Of a stretch of DNA of 64,000 nt, positions 26,266 through 35,945 are shown piece after piece. Source of the stretch: an uncultured Pseudomonas sp. (GTDB taxonomy: Bacteria; Pseudomonadota; Gammaproteobacteria; Pseudomonadales; Pseudomonadaceae); assembly GCF_913774235.1 (NCBI RefSeq), contig NZ_CAJYDW010000018.1:186001-250000 (forward strand), in the 5' to 3' direction. The notes under the pieces were generated by a model that saw only the letters and a program-made list of their open reading frames with translations, had not been told where the DNA came from and did no database searches. Each line of letters starts with the position of its first letter. The first letter of the stretch is position 1. The translations under genes and the position numbers were made by a program.

Positions 26266-27234
26266 ATGACCTTGCTCAGCGAGCGCAGCCTGGTGTTCGC
26301 CCAGGCCGATGCGGCTACCGTATCGGCCTACGTCAACGAGCACGTCGGCCAGCATCGCATTCGCCTGCCGGTGCGCAGCCGGCCGCAGGCGAGCATTCTG
26401 CACCGGAGCTTTTCCAGTCTCGATCTTTGCCGCCTGAGCTATGGCGGGCAGGTGCAGGTCACCAGTCCGGCGCTGGAAAGCGTCTTTCACCTGCAGGTGT
26501 TACTCCGAGGGCGCTGCCTGGCGCGCGGGGCAGGGCGGGAGCGGGTGTATGCGCCGGGGCAGATGCTGCTGATCAATCCCGACGAGCCGGTCGACCTCAC
26601 CTACTCGGAAGACTGCGAGAAATTCATTCTCACCCTGCCCGTGCGGGTGCTGGAGACCGCCTGCCTGACCCAGGGGTGTCCACTCCCCGCCACGGGTGTG
26701 CGCTTCGAACCCCGGGCCGGTGGCGCTGCCGCCGTGGGCAGCTTCCTGGCACTGCTGGAGCTGCTGTGCCAGGAGGCGGAGGAGGTGGCCACGCCCGGCA
26801 TCTCGGCGCTGTACGAGCGCCTGGTAGCCAGCAAGCTCCTGGCGCTGGTGGAGAACAGCACCTGGTCGATGCCTGCCGTGTTCGCCACCAGCGGCCAACG
26901 CTTCGAGCGGCTGCAGGCCTTCATTGACGAACACCTCGCTGAAGAGATCAGCGTCGAGCGCTTGATGCAGGTAGCCAACGTCAGCCGGCGCACCCTTTAC
27001 AGCCTGTTCGAGCGCCACGTCGGTATCGCGCCGGGAGATTACATCCGCCAATGCAAGCTGGAACGCGTGCGGCAACGGTTGCTGGACCCGCGCGCCAGCA
27101 GTGTCACCGTCGTGGCCCTGGATCTTGGTTTCGTGCACCTGGGGCGCTTCGCCGAGCTTTATCGCAAGAGGTTCGGCGAGCTGCCCTCGGCCACCTGGAA
27201 GCGCGGGCGCGAGGAGGGCGCACACGGCGGATAG
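26266..27234 (+). CDS. benR: AraC-family activator of the ben operon
   Basis: A 322-residue AraC/XylS protein with an N-terminal ligand/dimer domain (AraC_binding_2 type) and two C-terminal helix-turn-helices (about residues 220-312; VERLMQVANVSRRTLYSLFERHVGIAPGDYIRQ and VVALDLGFVHLGRFAELYRKRFGELPS). BenR binds benzoate and activates benABCD, which starts 86 bases downstream. The sequence and position both fit. Its leader carries a CA motif. Confidence 0.92.
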   Translation: MTLLSERSLVFAQADAATVSAYVNEHVGQHRIRLPVRSRPQASILHRSFSSLDLCRLSYGGQVQVTSPALESVFHLQVLLRGRCLARGAGRERVYAPGQMLLINPDEPVDLTYSEDCEKFILTLPVRVLETACLTQGCPLPATGVRFEPRAGGAAAVGSFLALLELLCQEAEEVATPGISALYERLVASKLLALVENSTWSMPAVFATSGQRFERLQAFIDEHLAEEISVERLMQVANVSRRTLYSLFERHVGIAPGDYIRQCKLERVRQRLLDPRASSVTVVALDLGFVHLGRFAELYRKRFGELPSATWKRGREEGAHGG

Positions 27235-27295
27235 CGATCCGCACGCCTCGGCTATTGGCTGGGGTACCGCCGCTTCTACCCTGGGTTGGCCTGAT

Positions 27296-27307
27296 ACAAC
27301 AACAACC
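27296..27307 (+). promoter_or_regulatory. CA motif in the benA leader
   Basis: ACAACAACAACC contains AACAACAA and lies 13 bases upstream of the benA ATG, touching its ribosome site. It is a strong candidate for Hfq/Crc binding. Confidence 0.6.
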
Positions 27308-27320
27308 GAGGGTGAATCCC

Positions 27321-28697
27321 ATGATCAGCATACTCGACCGCCTCGCCCGGCAGGTTGCCGACGCCGTCGAAGACGACCCTGCCCGTGGCGTCTTCCGCTG
27401 CCGCCGCAGCGTCTTCACCGATCCCGAGCTGTTCGAACTGGAGCTCAAGCACCTCTTCGAAGGTGGCTGGGTCTACCTGGCCCACGAAAGCCAGTTCCCC
27501 GAGATCCATGACTACTTCACCACCTGGATCGGCCGCCAGCCGGTAGTGATCACCCGCGACAAGCAGGGCGAGCTGCACGGCCTGGTCAACGCCTGCGCCC
27601 ACCGCGGTGCCATGCTGTGCCGGCGCAGGCAAGGCAACAAGAGCTCCTTCACCTGTCCCTTCCACGGCTGGACCTTCAGCAACAGCGGCAAGTTGCTCAA
27701 GGTCAAGGATGGCAAGCACGGCGCCTATCCGCAGCAGTTCGACTGCAACGGCTCCCATGACCTGACCCGCCTGGCCCGCTTCGAGAGCTATCGCGGCTTC
27801 CTGTTCGGCTCGCTCAGCGCGGCGGTGCCCGAGCTGTCCGACTACCTCGGCGAAACCCGCGTCATCATCGACCAGATCGTCGACCAGGCGCCCGAAGGTA
27901 TCGAGGTGCTGCGCGGCAATTCCACCTACACCTACGACGGCAACTGGAAGCTGCAGATGGAGAACGGCGCGGACGGCTACCACGTCAGCTCCGTGCACTG
28001 GAATTACTCCGCCACCATGCAGCGGCGCAACTACGAAGCCGAGGGCACCCGCACCGTGGACGCCAACGGCTGGTCCAAGAGCGTCGGCGGTGTCTACGGT
28101 TTCGCGCACGGCCACCTCCTGCTCTGGACCCAGTTGCTCAATCCCGAGGTGCGTCCGGTGTACCAGCACCGCGAGGCGCTTCGGGAGCGGCTCGGTGCGC
28201 AACGGGCCGATCTCATCGTCGGCCAGACCCGCAACCTGTGCCTGTATCCCAACGTCTACCTGATGGATCAGTTCTCCACCCAGATCCGGGTGGTGCGGCC
28301 CCTGGCGGTCGACAAGACCGAGGTGACCATCTATTGCTTCGCCCCCAAGGGCGAAAGCGCCGCCGACCGCGCCCTGCGCATCCGCCAGTACGAAGACTTC
28401 TTCAACGTCAGTGGCATGGGTACGCCAGACGACCTGGAGGAATTCCGCGCCTGCCAGAGCGGCTACCAAGGCAATACCGATCTGTGGAACGACCTTTCCC
28501 GCGGCGCGCGGCACTGGCAAACGGGCGCGGACGACAACGCCCGGGCACTGGGCATGACGCCGCTGCTGTCTGGTCCCCGCACCGAGGACGAAGGCCTCTT
28601 CGTACGCCAGCATGCCTACTGGGTCCAGGCCCTGGGACAGGCCATCGAGCGGGAGCGCGCCAAGCTGGTCGCTACCGATGGGGAGAGCGCCGCATGA
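27321..28697 (+). CDS. benA: Benzoate 1,2-dioxygenase large (alpha) subunit
   Basis: A 458-residue Rieske oxygenase alpha subunit. The [2Fe-2S] Rieske ligands are Cys92, His94, Cys112 and His115 (ACAHRGAMLC and TCPFHGWTF); the mononuclear iron site has DGYHVSSVHW. With BenB and BenC it adds O2 to benzoate, giving 1,2-dihydroxy-1,2-dihydrobenzoate. The ATG at 27321 gives the family N-terminus; a longer upstream frame is not needed. Overlaps benB by four bases. Confidence 0.96.
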   Translation: MISILDRLARQVADAVEDDPARGVFRCRRSVFTDPELFELELKHLFEGGWVYLAHESQFPEIHDYFTTWIGRQPVVITRDKQGELHGLVNACAHRGAMLCRRRQGNKSSFTCPFHGWTFSNSGKLLKVKDGKHGAYPQQFDCNGSHDLTRLARFESYRGFLFGSLSAAVPELSDYLGETRVIIDQIVDQAPEGIEVLRGNSTYTYDGNWKLQMENGADGYHVSSVHWNYSATMQRRNYEAEGTRTVDANGWSKSVGGVYGFAHGHLLLWTQLLNPEVRPVYQHREALRERLGAQRADLIVGQTRNLCLYPNVYLMDQFSTQIRVVRPLAVDKTEVTIYCFAPKGESAADRALRIRQYEDFFNVSGMGTPDDLEEFRACQSGYQGNTDLWNDLSRGARHWQTGADDNARALGMTPLLSGPRTEDEGLFVRQHAYWVQALGQAIERERAKLVATDGESAA

Positions 28698-29182
28698 ACA
28701 CCACCCCCTGCCAGCTTCTCGATTTCGTCCACCGCGAAGCGCGCCTGCTGGATGATCGCCAGTGGGACGATTGGCTCGCCTGCTACAGCCCCCAGGTGCA
28801 GTTCTGGATGCCCGCCTGGGACGACAACGACCAGTTGGTTGAGGACCCCCAGGCGCATATCTCCCTGATCTATTACCCCAATCGTGAAGGGCTGGAGGAT
28901 CGCATCTTCCGCATCAAGACCGAGCGCTCCAGTGCCAGCACCCCGGAGCCGCGTACGGCCCACTTCATCGCCAATCTGGAAGTCTTGGCGATGGATGGCG
29001 AGACGGCCGAGCTGCGCTTCAACTGGCAGACCCTGAGCCATCGCTATCGCACCACCGACGTCTACTTCGGTACCTCCTTCTATGGACTGGATCTGCGCGG
29101 TGAACAGCCGCTTATCACCCGCAAGAAGGTAGTGCTGAAGAACGACTACATCCACCAGGTCATCGACATCTACCACTGCTAG
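28694..29182 (+). CDS. benB: Benzoate 1,2-dioxygenase small (beta) subunit
   Basis: A 162-residue beta subunit of the oxygenase, with the NTF2-like fold and the family stretches FVHREARLLDDRQWDDWLA and RTAHFIANLEV. It is structural in the alpha3beta3 complex. The ATG overlaps the benA stop (ATGA), so translation is coupled; benC follows after 12 bases. Confidence 0.96.
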   Translation: MNTTPCQLLDFVHREARLLDDRQWDDWLACYSPQVQFWMPAWDDNDQLVEDPQAHISLIYYPNREGLEDRIFRIKTERSSASTPEPRTAHFIANLEVLAMDGETAELRFNWQTLSHRYRTTDVYFGTSFYGLDLRGEQPLITRKKVVLKNDYIHQVIDIYHC

Positions 29183-29194
29183 AAGGACGCCGCC

Positions 29195-30217
29195 ATGAGC
29201 TATACCCTGGCCCTGACGTTCGAAGACGGCGTCACCCGCTTCATCGACTGCAACCCCGGCGAGACGGTGCTCGACGCCGCCTACCGCCAGCGTATCAACC
29301 TGCCCATGGACTGCTCCGACGGCGTCTGTGGCACCTGCAAGTGCCTTTGCGAGAAGGGTGACTATGCCCTCGGCGAGGACTACCTCGAAGATGCCTTGAG
29401 CGCCAGCGAAGCCGCCGAAGGCCGGGTGCTGACCTGCCAGATGACGGTGACTTCAGATTGCGTCCTGCGCATCCCCGTCCCCGCGGCCCGTTGCAAGACC
29501 GGCGTCGCCACCTACCAGGCCAGCGTCGCCGAACTCGAGCAACTGGGCGACGCCGCAGTTGTTCTGCGCCTGACCCTGGAGCGTGCGGCGGACTTCCTTC
29601 CAGGGCAGTACATGAACCTGGAAGTGCCGGGTAGCGGCCAGACTCGGGCCTACTCCTTCAGCAGCCGGCCCGGAAAGATGGCGGCCAGCTTTCTCATCAA
29701 GCAGGTGCCTGGCGGACTCATGAGCGGCTGGTTGGCCCAGGCGCGTGTCGGCGAACAGTTGCGCCTGAGTGGCCCCCTGGGCAGCTTCTTTCTGCGCGAA
29801 GTCAGCCGGCCGTTGCTGTTCCTAGCCGGCGGTACCGGGCTCGCGCCCTTCCTGTCGATGTTGGCGGTGCTGGCCGAGCAGGGCTGCCAGCAGCCGATCC
29901 AGCTGCTCTACGGCGTGACTCGCGACGAGGACCTGGTACTGGTCGACGAGCTGGAATCCTTTACCCGCCAACTGCCCGGACTGCGCATCCTGACCTGCGT
30001 CGCGGACCCCCGAACCCGGCATCCGCGTCAGGGCTACGTGACCCAGCACCTGCCGGCGCAGGCACTGAACGGCGGCGAGGTCGATATCTACCTCTGTGGC
30101 CCGCCGCCCATGGTGGATGCGGTTCGTCATTACCTGGGCGAGCAGGGCATCGAGCCCGCCAGCTTCCACTACGAGAAATTCACGCCCACGGTCGTGACTA
30201 CCGGCAATGCCGCCTGA
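29195..30217 (+). CDS. benC: Benzoate dioxygenase reductase
   Basis: A 340-residue NADH:ferredoxin reductase that feeds electrons to BenAB. The N-terminal plant-type [2Fe-2S] domain has ligands Cys40, Cys45, Cys48 and Cys81; the FAD domain has RAYSFSSRPG; the NAD domain has LAGGTGLAPFLSML and YLCGPPPMVDAV. The ferredoxin domain at the N-terminus is the BenC order. It lies between benB and benD. Confidence 0.96.
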   Translation: MSYTLALTFEDGVTRFIDCNPGETVLDAAYRQRINLPMDCSDGVCGTCKCLCEKGDYALGEDYLEDALSASEAAEGRVLTCQMTVTSDCVLRIPVPAARCKTGVATYQASVAELEQLGDAAVVLRLTLERAADFLPGQYMNLEVPGSGQTRAYSFSSRPGKMAASFLIKQVPGGLMSGWLAQARVGEQLRLSGPLGSFFLREVSRPLLFLAGGTGLAPFLSMLAVLAEQGCQQPIQLLYGVTRDEDLVLVDELESFTRQLPGLRILTCVADPRTRHPRQGYVTQHLPAQALNGGEVDIYLCGPPPMVDAVRHYLGEQGIEPASFHYEKFTPTVVTTGNAA

Positions 30218-30227
30218 GGAGAACCCC

Positions 30228-30989
30228 ATGAATGGCCGATTTTCCAACAAAGTCGCGGTGGTGACCGGCGCGGCGCAAGGCATAGGGCGAGCGGTGGCTG
30301 AACGGTTGCGGGTGGAAGGGGCGCGGCTGGTGGCCATCGATCGTTCGGAGCTGGTCCATGAGTTGAGGGATGACTTCAGCCTGACCCTCACCGCCGATCT
30401 CGAGCGCGCCGAAGAGTGCCAGCGGGTCTTCGGCGAGGCGCAGGCCTGGCAGGGACGAATCGATGTGCTGATCAATAATGTCGGGGGCACTATCTGGGCC
30501 AAGCCCTTCGAGCATTACCAGATCGAAGAGATCGAAGCGGAAATCCGTCGCTCGCTGTTTCCCACGCTCTGGTGCTGCCATGCGGTGCTCCCGCTGATGC
30601 TGGCGCGAGGGCAGGGCGCCATCGTCAATGTGTCGTCCGTTGCCACCCGCGGTATCAACCGGGTGCCTTATGGCGCTGCCAAGGGCGGTGTGAACGCCCT
30701 GACCGCCTGCCTTGCCTTCGAGACCGCCGGTCGCGGTATCCGCGTGAATGCCACCGCGCCGGGTGGTACCCAGGCGCCCCCACGGCGTATCCCGCGCAAT
30801 GAGCAGGCGGAGTCGGCGCAGGACCGCCAGTGGTATCGGCAGATCGTCGACCAGACCTGCGAAAGCAGTCTTATGGGGCGCTACGGCACTCTGGCCGAAC
30901 AAGTAGGGGCCATCCTCTTCCTGGCCTCGGACGACGCCTCCTACATTACCGGGACCGTCCTGCCCGTCGGGGGCGGGGATCAAGGTTAA
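30228..30989 (+). CDS. benD: 1,6-dihydroxycyclohexa-2,4-diene-1-carboxylate dehydrogenase
   Basis: A 253-residue short-chain dehydrogenase that oxidises and decarboxylates the benzoate dihydrodiol to catechol. It has the NAD motif TGAAQGIG (13-20), Ser137 and the catalytic pair Tyr148/Lys152 (YGAAK). The ATG at 30228 has GAGGAGAA upstream. It ends the benABCD run; no benK or benE transporter or benF porin follows, so benzoate uptake must be coded elsewhere. Confidence 0.95.
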   Translation: MNGRFSNKVAVVTGAAQGIGRAVAERLRVEGARLVAIDRSELVHELRDDFSLTLTADLERAEECQRVFGEAQAWQGRIDVLINNVGGTIWAKPFEHYQIEEIEAEIRRSLFPTLWCCHAVLPLMLARGQGAIVNVSSVATRGINRVPYGAAKGGVNALTACLAFETAGRGIRVNATAPGGTQAPPRRIPRNEQAESAQDRQWYRQIVDQTCESSLMGRYGTLAEQVGAILFLASDDASYITGTVLPVGGGDQG

Positions 30990-31223
30990 GGCTGCCGAGC
31001 AGCGAGACAATGTACGCCGTCTCCTATCGGTCAGGGCGCGAATGACCAATGAACGAGGACCACGGCAGCCACCCTTCACGCACCGCTCTAGCGTCGGCGT
31101 TTCATGTTAAGGTTACCGCTGTTGGGGCAGTTTGCATTCGGTTACAGCCCCCGTCTGCACGGTGAGAGAACGAATCGGCGCTTGGCCTGCCTAAACAGTG
31201 TCCAATCAACCCGGAGTCTCACC

Positions 31224-31436
31224 ATGAACGCAAAGAAAACCGCTGCTCTGATGTTTGCTGGTCTGATCGCCGTCAGTGGCGCCGCCTTCGCTGCCGAAAC
31301 CGCGGGTAATCCGCCGAAAGCCAACAGCGCTGGCATGGGCACCCCGGCCGGACAGAAGACCGGTGAGGGCGCAGGCGCCGCGACCGGTGCCGGCAAGACC
31401 ACCCTCAACGAGCAAGGCCAGAAGAAACAGCAGTAA
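31224..31436 (+). CDS. Small exported protein of unknown function
   Basis: A 70-residue product with a clear Sec signal (KKTAALMFAGLIAVSGAAFA, cut before AETAG) and a mature part of about 47 residues that is rich in Gly, Ala, Thr and Lys and looks disordered (GMGTPAGQKTGEGAGAATGAG). No cysteines. Not recognised as a named family. It stands alone between benD and a response regulator and is followed by an inverted repeat. Confidence 0.7.
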   Translation: MNAKKTAALMFAGLIAVSGAAFAAETAGNPPKANSAGMGTPAGQKTGEGAGAATGAGKTTLNEQGQKKQQ

Positions 31437-31441
31437 TGGCG

Positions 31442-31470
31442 ACAGGCCGCCGGTACCGCCGGCGGCCTGT
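31442..31470. repeat. 12-bp perfect inverted repeat
   Basis: ACAGGCCGCCGG (31442-31453) pairs with CCGGCGGCCTGT (31459-31470) around five bases, six bases after the small exported gene. It has no T-run, so it is a stable mRNA end rather than a classical terminator. Confidence 0.75.
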
Positions 31471-31523
31471 AACTACTGCGATGAGTTGGAACTTTACGGG
31501 TCTCTTGGGTCCAAGGGAGCCGA

Positions 31524-31928
31524 ATGCGTGCGTACAGGGGTTCGATGGTGAGTGTGGAAACGGGCAAGGTGGTGCTGGTCGTCGAGGATGAGCCGCAGAT
31601 ACTGATGATTCTGGCGGACTATCTTTCTGAACTGGGCTACGTCGTTCTCCAGGCACCTTCTTCCGTAGAAGCCTTTCGCATCCTCGCCGGCAGACCTCGC
31701 CTCGATCTGCTCATCACCGATTTTCGGCTACCCGATGGCGTATCGGGGGTCATGATTGCCGAGCCGGCGCTCAAGCTGCGTCCTGATCTCAAGGTCATGT
31801 TCATCAGCGGTTATCCCGCCGAGATCATCGATACCGGCTCTCCGCTTTTGGGCCGCGTCCCTCTGCTTACCAAGCCTTTCTCTCTGGAACGCCTGCATCA
31901 GCAAGTGCAGAAGCTGCTCGGCAACTGA
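31524..31928 (+). CDS. Single-domain response regulator
   Basis: A 134-residue protein made only of a receiver domain: acidic pair EDE in VLVVEDEPQIL, phospho-acceptor Asp in LLITDFRLPDG, and Lys in LLTKPFSLE. With no output domain it should act by protein contact or as a phosphate sink. The sequence style (FISGYPAE) is like receivers paired with hybrid kinases. The ATG at 31524 has AAGGGAG upstream; an ATG at 31545 is also possible. No kinase is adjacent. Confidence 0.85.
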   Translation: MRAYRGSMVSVETGKVVLVVEDEPQILMILADYLSELGYVVLQAPSSVEAFRILAGRPRLDLLITDFRLPDGVSGVMIAEPALKLRPDLKVMFISGYPAEIIDTGSPLLGRVPLLTKPFSLERLHQQVQKLLGN

Positions 31929-32021
31929 GCGCTTCACGCCATAGATCGTTTTCCCGCTTGCACAGTCTATTGATCAGGTGCGGCCAGTCCGGCCGCCGCA
32001 GGTTGGGAGACCAGGGCATCC

Positions 32022-32267
32022 ATGGCCATCAAGCACTTCACTCATCACGAAGCCATCTCGTCCGCTGTTCCGGCTGAGCAGGGATTCGCCGCGGTCATCG
32101 CGGTCAAGGCCCGCCAGGACGACGCGAAACCGACCTTCCACAAGGTCGCTACTGAGCGGCATTTCGATTTGGCCTCCGAAGCGGAAGAAGCCGCCGATGC
32201 TGCCCTCAATCGAGTCACCGAGATCGGCGACAACGACGAACTTCTCTGGGACGAGCAGGCCATCTGA
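32022..32267 (+). CDS. Small hypothetical protein co-transcribed with the FNT channel
   Basis: An 81-residue acidic soluble protein (MAIKHFTHHEAISSAVPAEQG onward, ending LLWDEQAI) with no recognised domain. Its stop overlaps the start of the FNT gene by one base, so the two are translated together. No membrane segment or signal is seen. Function unknown. Confidence 0.6.
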   Translation: MAIKHFTHHEAISSAVPAEQGFAAVIAVKARQDDAKPTFHKVATERHFDLASEAEEAADAALNRVTEIGDNDELLWDEQAI

Positions 32268-33130
32268 TGGACAATGACCAGGGAAAGGCCGAAGAGCCCC
32301 ACAAGGGCAAGGAACCGGGTCCGGATGACCCGGAGCTGACTCGGGAAGAAGAGGAGGACGTCGACGAGAACCAGTTGCCACGCGCCGTGGTGCTGCACGA
32401 GATCATCCGCACCCAGGGTGATCACGAATTGGAAAGGACCATCGCCGCACTGTTCTGGTCGGCGCTGGCCGCCGGCCTGACCATGGGGCTGTCGCTGATG
32501 GCGATGGGCTTGCTCAATGCCAATCTACCCGAGGGTGGCTATAGCAAGGTCATCGCCAGCTTTGGTTATTCGGCCGGTTTCCTGGCGGTGATCCTGGCGC
32601 GCCAGCAACTGTTCACCGAAAACACCCTGACAGCGGTGCTGCCGGTTATGAGCGCGCCCACCCTGCACAACTTCGGTCGCCTGGGGCGGCTGTGGGGCGT
32701 GGTGCTGCTGGGCAATCTCATCGGGACCATCCTGGTCGCTTACGTGATCCTCCACCTGCCACTGTTCGATGCCAAAGCCGACGCCAAATTTCTGGAGATC
32801 GGCACCAAGGTCATGGAGAACGACGCCTCGGCGATGTTCGCCAAGGGCATCGTCTCCGGCTGGATGATCGCCACCATGGTCTGGATGCTACCGGCGGCGG
32901 AACACGCCAGGATCTGGATCATTGTGCTCATCACCTACCTGATGGCCCTGGGTGACTTCACCCACATCGTAGTCGGCAGTCTGGAGGTGGCCTATCTGGT
33001 GTTCGCCGGAGAGGCGAGCTGGGGTGACTTCTGGCTGACCTTCGCCGGGCCGACCCTGGCCGGCAACATCGTTGGCGGCAGTCTGATCTTCGCGCTGATC
33101 AGCCATGCGCAGGTACGCAGCGACAGCTAA
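32267..33130 (+). CDS. Formate/nitrite transporter family channel (YfdC-like)
   Basis: A 287-residue FNT-family integral membrane protein with about six helices after a charged N-terminal cytoplasmic tail of about 60 residues (rich in E and D). Family signs are GFLAVILARQQLFTENTLTAVLPV and LGDFTHIVVGSLEVAYLVFAG. FocA/NirC members carry small monovalent anions; the long acidic tail and these motifs fit the YfdC branch, whose substrate is not established. Confidence 0.85.
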   Translation: MDNDQGKAEEPHKGKEPGPDDPELTREEEEDVDENQLPRAVVLHEIIRTQGDHELERTIAALFWSALAAGLTMGLSLMAMGLLNANLPEGGYSKVIASFGYSAGFLAVILARQQLFTENTLTAVLPVMSAPTLHNFGRLGRLWGVVLLGNLIGTILVAYVILHLPLFDAKADAKFLEIGTKVMENDASAMFAKGIVSGWMIATMVWMLPAAEHARIWIIVLITYLMALGDFTHIVVGSLEVAYLVFAGEASWGDFWLTFAGPTLAGNIVGGSLIFALISHAQVRSDS

Positions 33131-33135
33131 AAGCA

Positions 33136-33162
33136 GAAGGGCCGGCAAATTGCCGGCCCTTC
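33136..33162. terminator. Bidirectional terminator between the FNT gene and fabI
   Basis: GAAGGGCCGGC (33136-33146) pairs with GCCGGCCCTTC (33152-33162). It lies between convergent stops and can end both transcripts, though T-runs are short. Confidence 0.75.
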
Positions 33163-33186
33163 ACAGTGATCAGGCAACTGCCGCTA

Positions 33187-33987
33187 TCACTCGTCGTCGT
33201 TGAGCTGGCCCATCGCGGTGGTGTTGAAACCGCCGTCGACGTAGAGGATCTCGCCACTGATGCCCGAGGCCAGGTCGGAACACAGGAAGGCACCGGCGTT
33301 GCCGACCTCATCGATGGTCACGTTGCGACGCAGGGGCGTCTGGCGCTCGTTGGCGGCCAGCATCTTGCGGAAGCTCTTGATGCCCGAGGCGGCCAGGGTG
33401 CGGATGGGACCGGCGGACACTGCGTTCACGCGGGTGCCTTCCGGGCCGAGGCTGCCGGCCAGGTAACGCACGCCGGCTTCCAGGCTGGCCTTGGCCATGC
33501 CCATGACGTTGTAGTTGGGCATGGTGCGCTCGGCACCCAGGTAGGACAGGGTCAGCAGGCTGCCGTTACGGCCGCGCATCATCTCGCGACCGGCCTTGGC
33601 CAGGGCGACGAAGCTGTAGGCGCTGATGTCGTGGGCGATCTTGAAGCCTTCGCGGGTGGTCACGCTGGTGAAGTCGCCGTCCAGCTGGTCGCCGGGAGCG
33701 AAGCCGACCGAGTGCACGATGCAGTCCAGACCGTCCCACTTCTTCGCCAGCTCGGCGAACACGGCTTCGATCTGGGCGTCATCGGCGACGTCACAGGGGA
33801 AGCAAAGCTCGGGATTGGAGCCCCAGCCAGCGGCGAATTCCTCGACGCGGCCCTTGAGCTTCTCGTTCTGGTAGGTGAAGGCCAGTTCCGCGCCCTCGCG
33901 ATGCATGGCGGCGGCGATGCCGGAGGCGATGGACAGCTTGCTGGCGACGCCGACGATGAGAACGCGCTTACCGGCGAGAAATCCCAT
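33187..33987 (-). CDS. fabI: Enoyl-[acyl-carrier-protein] reductase (NADH)
   Basis: FabI catalyses the last reduction of fatty-acid elongation and is the triclosan target. The 266-residue protein has the atypical SDR start [20 protein letters not shown], the YX6K active site (YNVMGMAK), [10 protein letters not shown] and [17 protein letters not shown] lies upstream of the ATG. Single gene, convergent with the FNT gene. Confidence 0.96.
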   Translation of the reverse strand: MGFLAGKRVLIVGVASKLSIASGIAAAMHREGAELAFTYQNEKLKGRVEEFAAGWGSNPELCFPCDVADDAQIEAVFAELAKKWDGLDCIVHSVGFAPGDQLDGDFTSVTTREGFKIAHDISAYSFVALAKAGREMMRGRNGSLLTLSYLGAERTMPNYNVMGMAKASLEAGVRYLAGSLGPEGTRVNAVSAGPIRTLAASGIKSFRKMLAANERQTPLRRNVTIDEVGNAGAFLCSDLASGISGEILYVDGGFNTTAMGQLNDDE

Positions 33988-34183
33988 GGTTTTTTCCTCT
34001 TCTGTGTTGAATCCGGAGCGACCGCCGCTAGGCTGGCGTCCGGGTTGGGCAGGGCTCTGCGCGGAGCAGAGCGAGACCTTGTCCGGGTCCCCCGGAGGGG
34101 CCAGGCACGGGTGGGGCGGTAAGGTAGCAGGTCGATACCTTCGACAAAAGCGCTGGATGACCGCTGCGGTGAGCGGTCGCGGC

Positions 34184-35764
34184 TCAGTTGAGGAACAGCG
34201 TCAGCGTCTGGCCCGGGGTCAGGGCGGACGCGATGCGCGGATTCCAGTCCTGCAGCGCCTGTACGCCGATGTTGTAACGCTTGGCGATCTGATAAAGCGA
34301 ATCGCCCGCCTTGACCCGATAGTAGGTCGGCGCGCCCTTGCTGTTCTTGGCGGTCTTGACCGTGTAGGAGGCCGGCACGGCGGCGGCGGTGGTGCGGGTC
34401 GCCACGGCGTTGCCGTGCAGCTTCAGGGTTTCACCCACCTTCAGGCCGCGCTTGCCGAGGTCGTTCCAGCGCTTGAGGTCGGCCAGTTCGACGTCGTTGG
34501 CGCGGGCGATGGACCAGAGGCTGTCACCGGTGCGGACCTTGTAGGTGCGCACCACCGGCTCTTCGGCCACGGCGATGGTCTCCAGCGGCGTGGTGGCGTT
34601 GCCGCTTTGCCGGCGCGGGATCATCAGTTCACGGCCAGCGGCCAGGCGGGTATTGCTACTGAGCTTGTTGAGCGAGGCGAGCTGTTCGATGCTGACCTTG
34701 TTGCGCTTGGCGATGGTGCGCAGGGTGTCGCCGCGGCGCACCCGGTACTCCTGCCATTGCACCTCGGCATCGGAGGCGATGGTGGGCAGGGTGGCCACCA
34801 GGCGCTTGGCCTTTTCCGCCGGCACCAGCAGATGCTTGGGACCATCCATGGCCACCCGCTGGGTGTAGGCCGGATTCAGCCGATAGAGTTCGTTGGCGTC
34901 CAGGTTGGCCAGCTCTGCGACCCGGGTCAGGTCCAGATGCTGCTTGATGTCCACCACTTCGAAGTAGGGTTCGTCCGGGATCGATTCCAGCGCCAGGCCA
35001 TAGGCGGCCGGGTTGCGCACGATCTGGGAGACGGCGAGCAGCTTGGGTACGTAATCCTGGGTTTCCGGCGGCAGCGAGGAGAGGTTCCAGTAGTCGGTCG
35101 GCAGGCCCAGTGATTGGTTACGCTCGATGGCGCGACTGACCGTGCCTTCGCCGGCGTTGTAGGCGGCCAGGGCCAGCAGCCAGTCGCCGCCGAACATGTC
35201 GTGCAACTTGCTCAGATAGTCCAGAGCGGCATTGGTGGAAGCGGTGATGTCGCGGCGGCCATCGTAGAAGCGGGTCTGGCGCAGGTTGAAGTAGGCGCCG
35301 GTGGTGGGGATGAACTGCCACAGGCCCGCCGCTGCGCTACGGGAGAGGGCATTGGGATTGAAGGAGCTTTCCACCACCGGCAGCAGTGCCAGTTCCAGTG
35401 GCATGTTGCGCTCTTCCAGCCGCTCGACGATGTAGTGCAAATAGGGCGCGCCGCGACTGCAGGACTGGGCCAGCGCGGCCTCGTGGCTGGCGTACCACAG
35501 CCGCTGGCGGTCGATGCGCGGGTTGGTGGTGTTCTCGCCCTGGCTCTGCAGTTGATAGCCGTCCCTTACCCGGTCCCAGATGTCACCGCTGGTGGCGGCC
35601 GCCGCTGGAGCCTTGCGCAGCCATTCTGGCGGGCGCTGCATCTTGTTGGGCGTCATTTCCAGATTGGCCTGGTAGGCGCTTTCCGGCTGTTGCTGGTTGC
35701 TTTGGCAACCGGCGAGGAAGAGAGCGAGGCACAGCGCGGAGACTTTGAAGGAGGTGGCCAGCAC
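34184..35764 (-). CDS. mltD: Membrane-bound lytic murein transglycosylase D
   Basis: A lipoprotein that cleaves peptidoglycan glycan strands. It has a lipobox (LFLAGC) at its N-terminus, an SLT family 1 domain with catalytic Glu in [22 protein letters not shown] and [12 protein letters not shown], and three LysM repeats in the C-terminal half (each with a YRVRRGDTL-like start). The GTG at 35764 gives a short lipoprotein signal; in-frame ATGs at 35800 and 35812 are alternatives. It sits beside gloB, the P. aeruginosa order. Confidence 0.9.
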   Translation of the reverse strand: MLATSFKVSALCLALFLAGCQSNQQQPESAYQANLEMTPNKMQRPPEWLRKAPAAAATSGDIWDRVRDGYQLQSQGENTTNPRIDRQRLWYASHEAALAQSCSRGAPYLHYIVERLEERNMPLELALLPVVESSFNPNALSRSAAAGLWQFIPTTGAYFNLRQTRFYDGRRDITASTNAALDYLSKLHDMFGGDWLLALAAYNAGEGTVSRAIERNQSLGLPTDYWNLSSLPPETQDYVPKLLAVSQIVRNPAAYGLALESIPDEPYFEVVDIKQHLDLTRVAELANLDANELYRLNPAYTQRVAMDGPKHLLVPAEKAKRLVATLPTIASDAEVQWQEYRVRRGDTLRTIAKRNKVSIEQLASLNKLSSNTRLAAGRELMIPRRQSGNATTPLETIAVAEEPVVRTYKVRTGDSLWSIARANDVELADLKRWNDLGKRGLKVGETLKLHGNAVATRTTAAAVPASYTVKTAKNSKGAPTYYRVKAGDSLYQIAKRYNIGVQALQDWNPRIASALTPGQTLTLFLN

Positions 35765-35945
35765 GTCTATTTCGCGGGTTTTCGGCGTCGCTGGCGGCAT
35801 CGGTCTGGGCATTCCGGGATTTGGAGGATGGGCGATTCTAGGAACCACCTCCCGGGGGGTCAAGGAACAACCCACGAGCCTGTGACCTGTACGACGACGG
35901 AAAACTAGGCGCCACGGCCTCCTTACCGGGCCTCGTCATTGCGTG

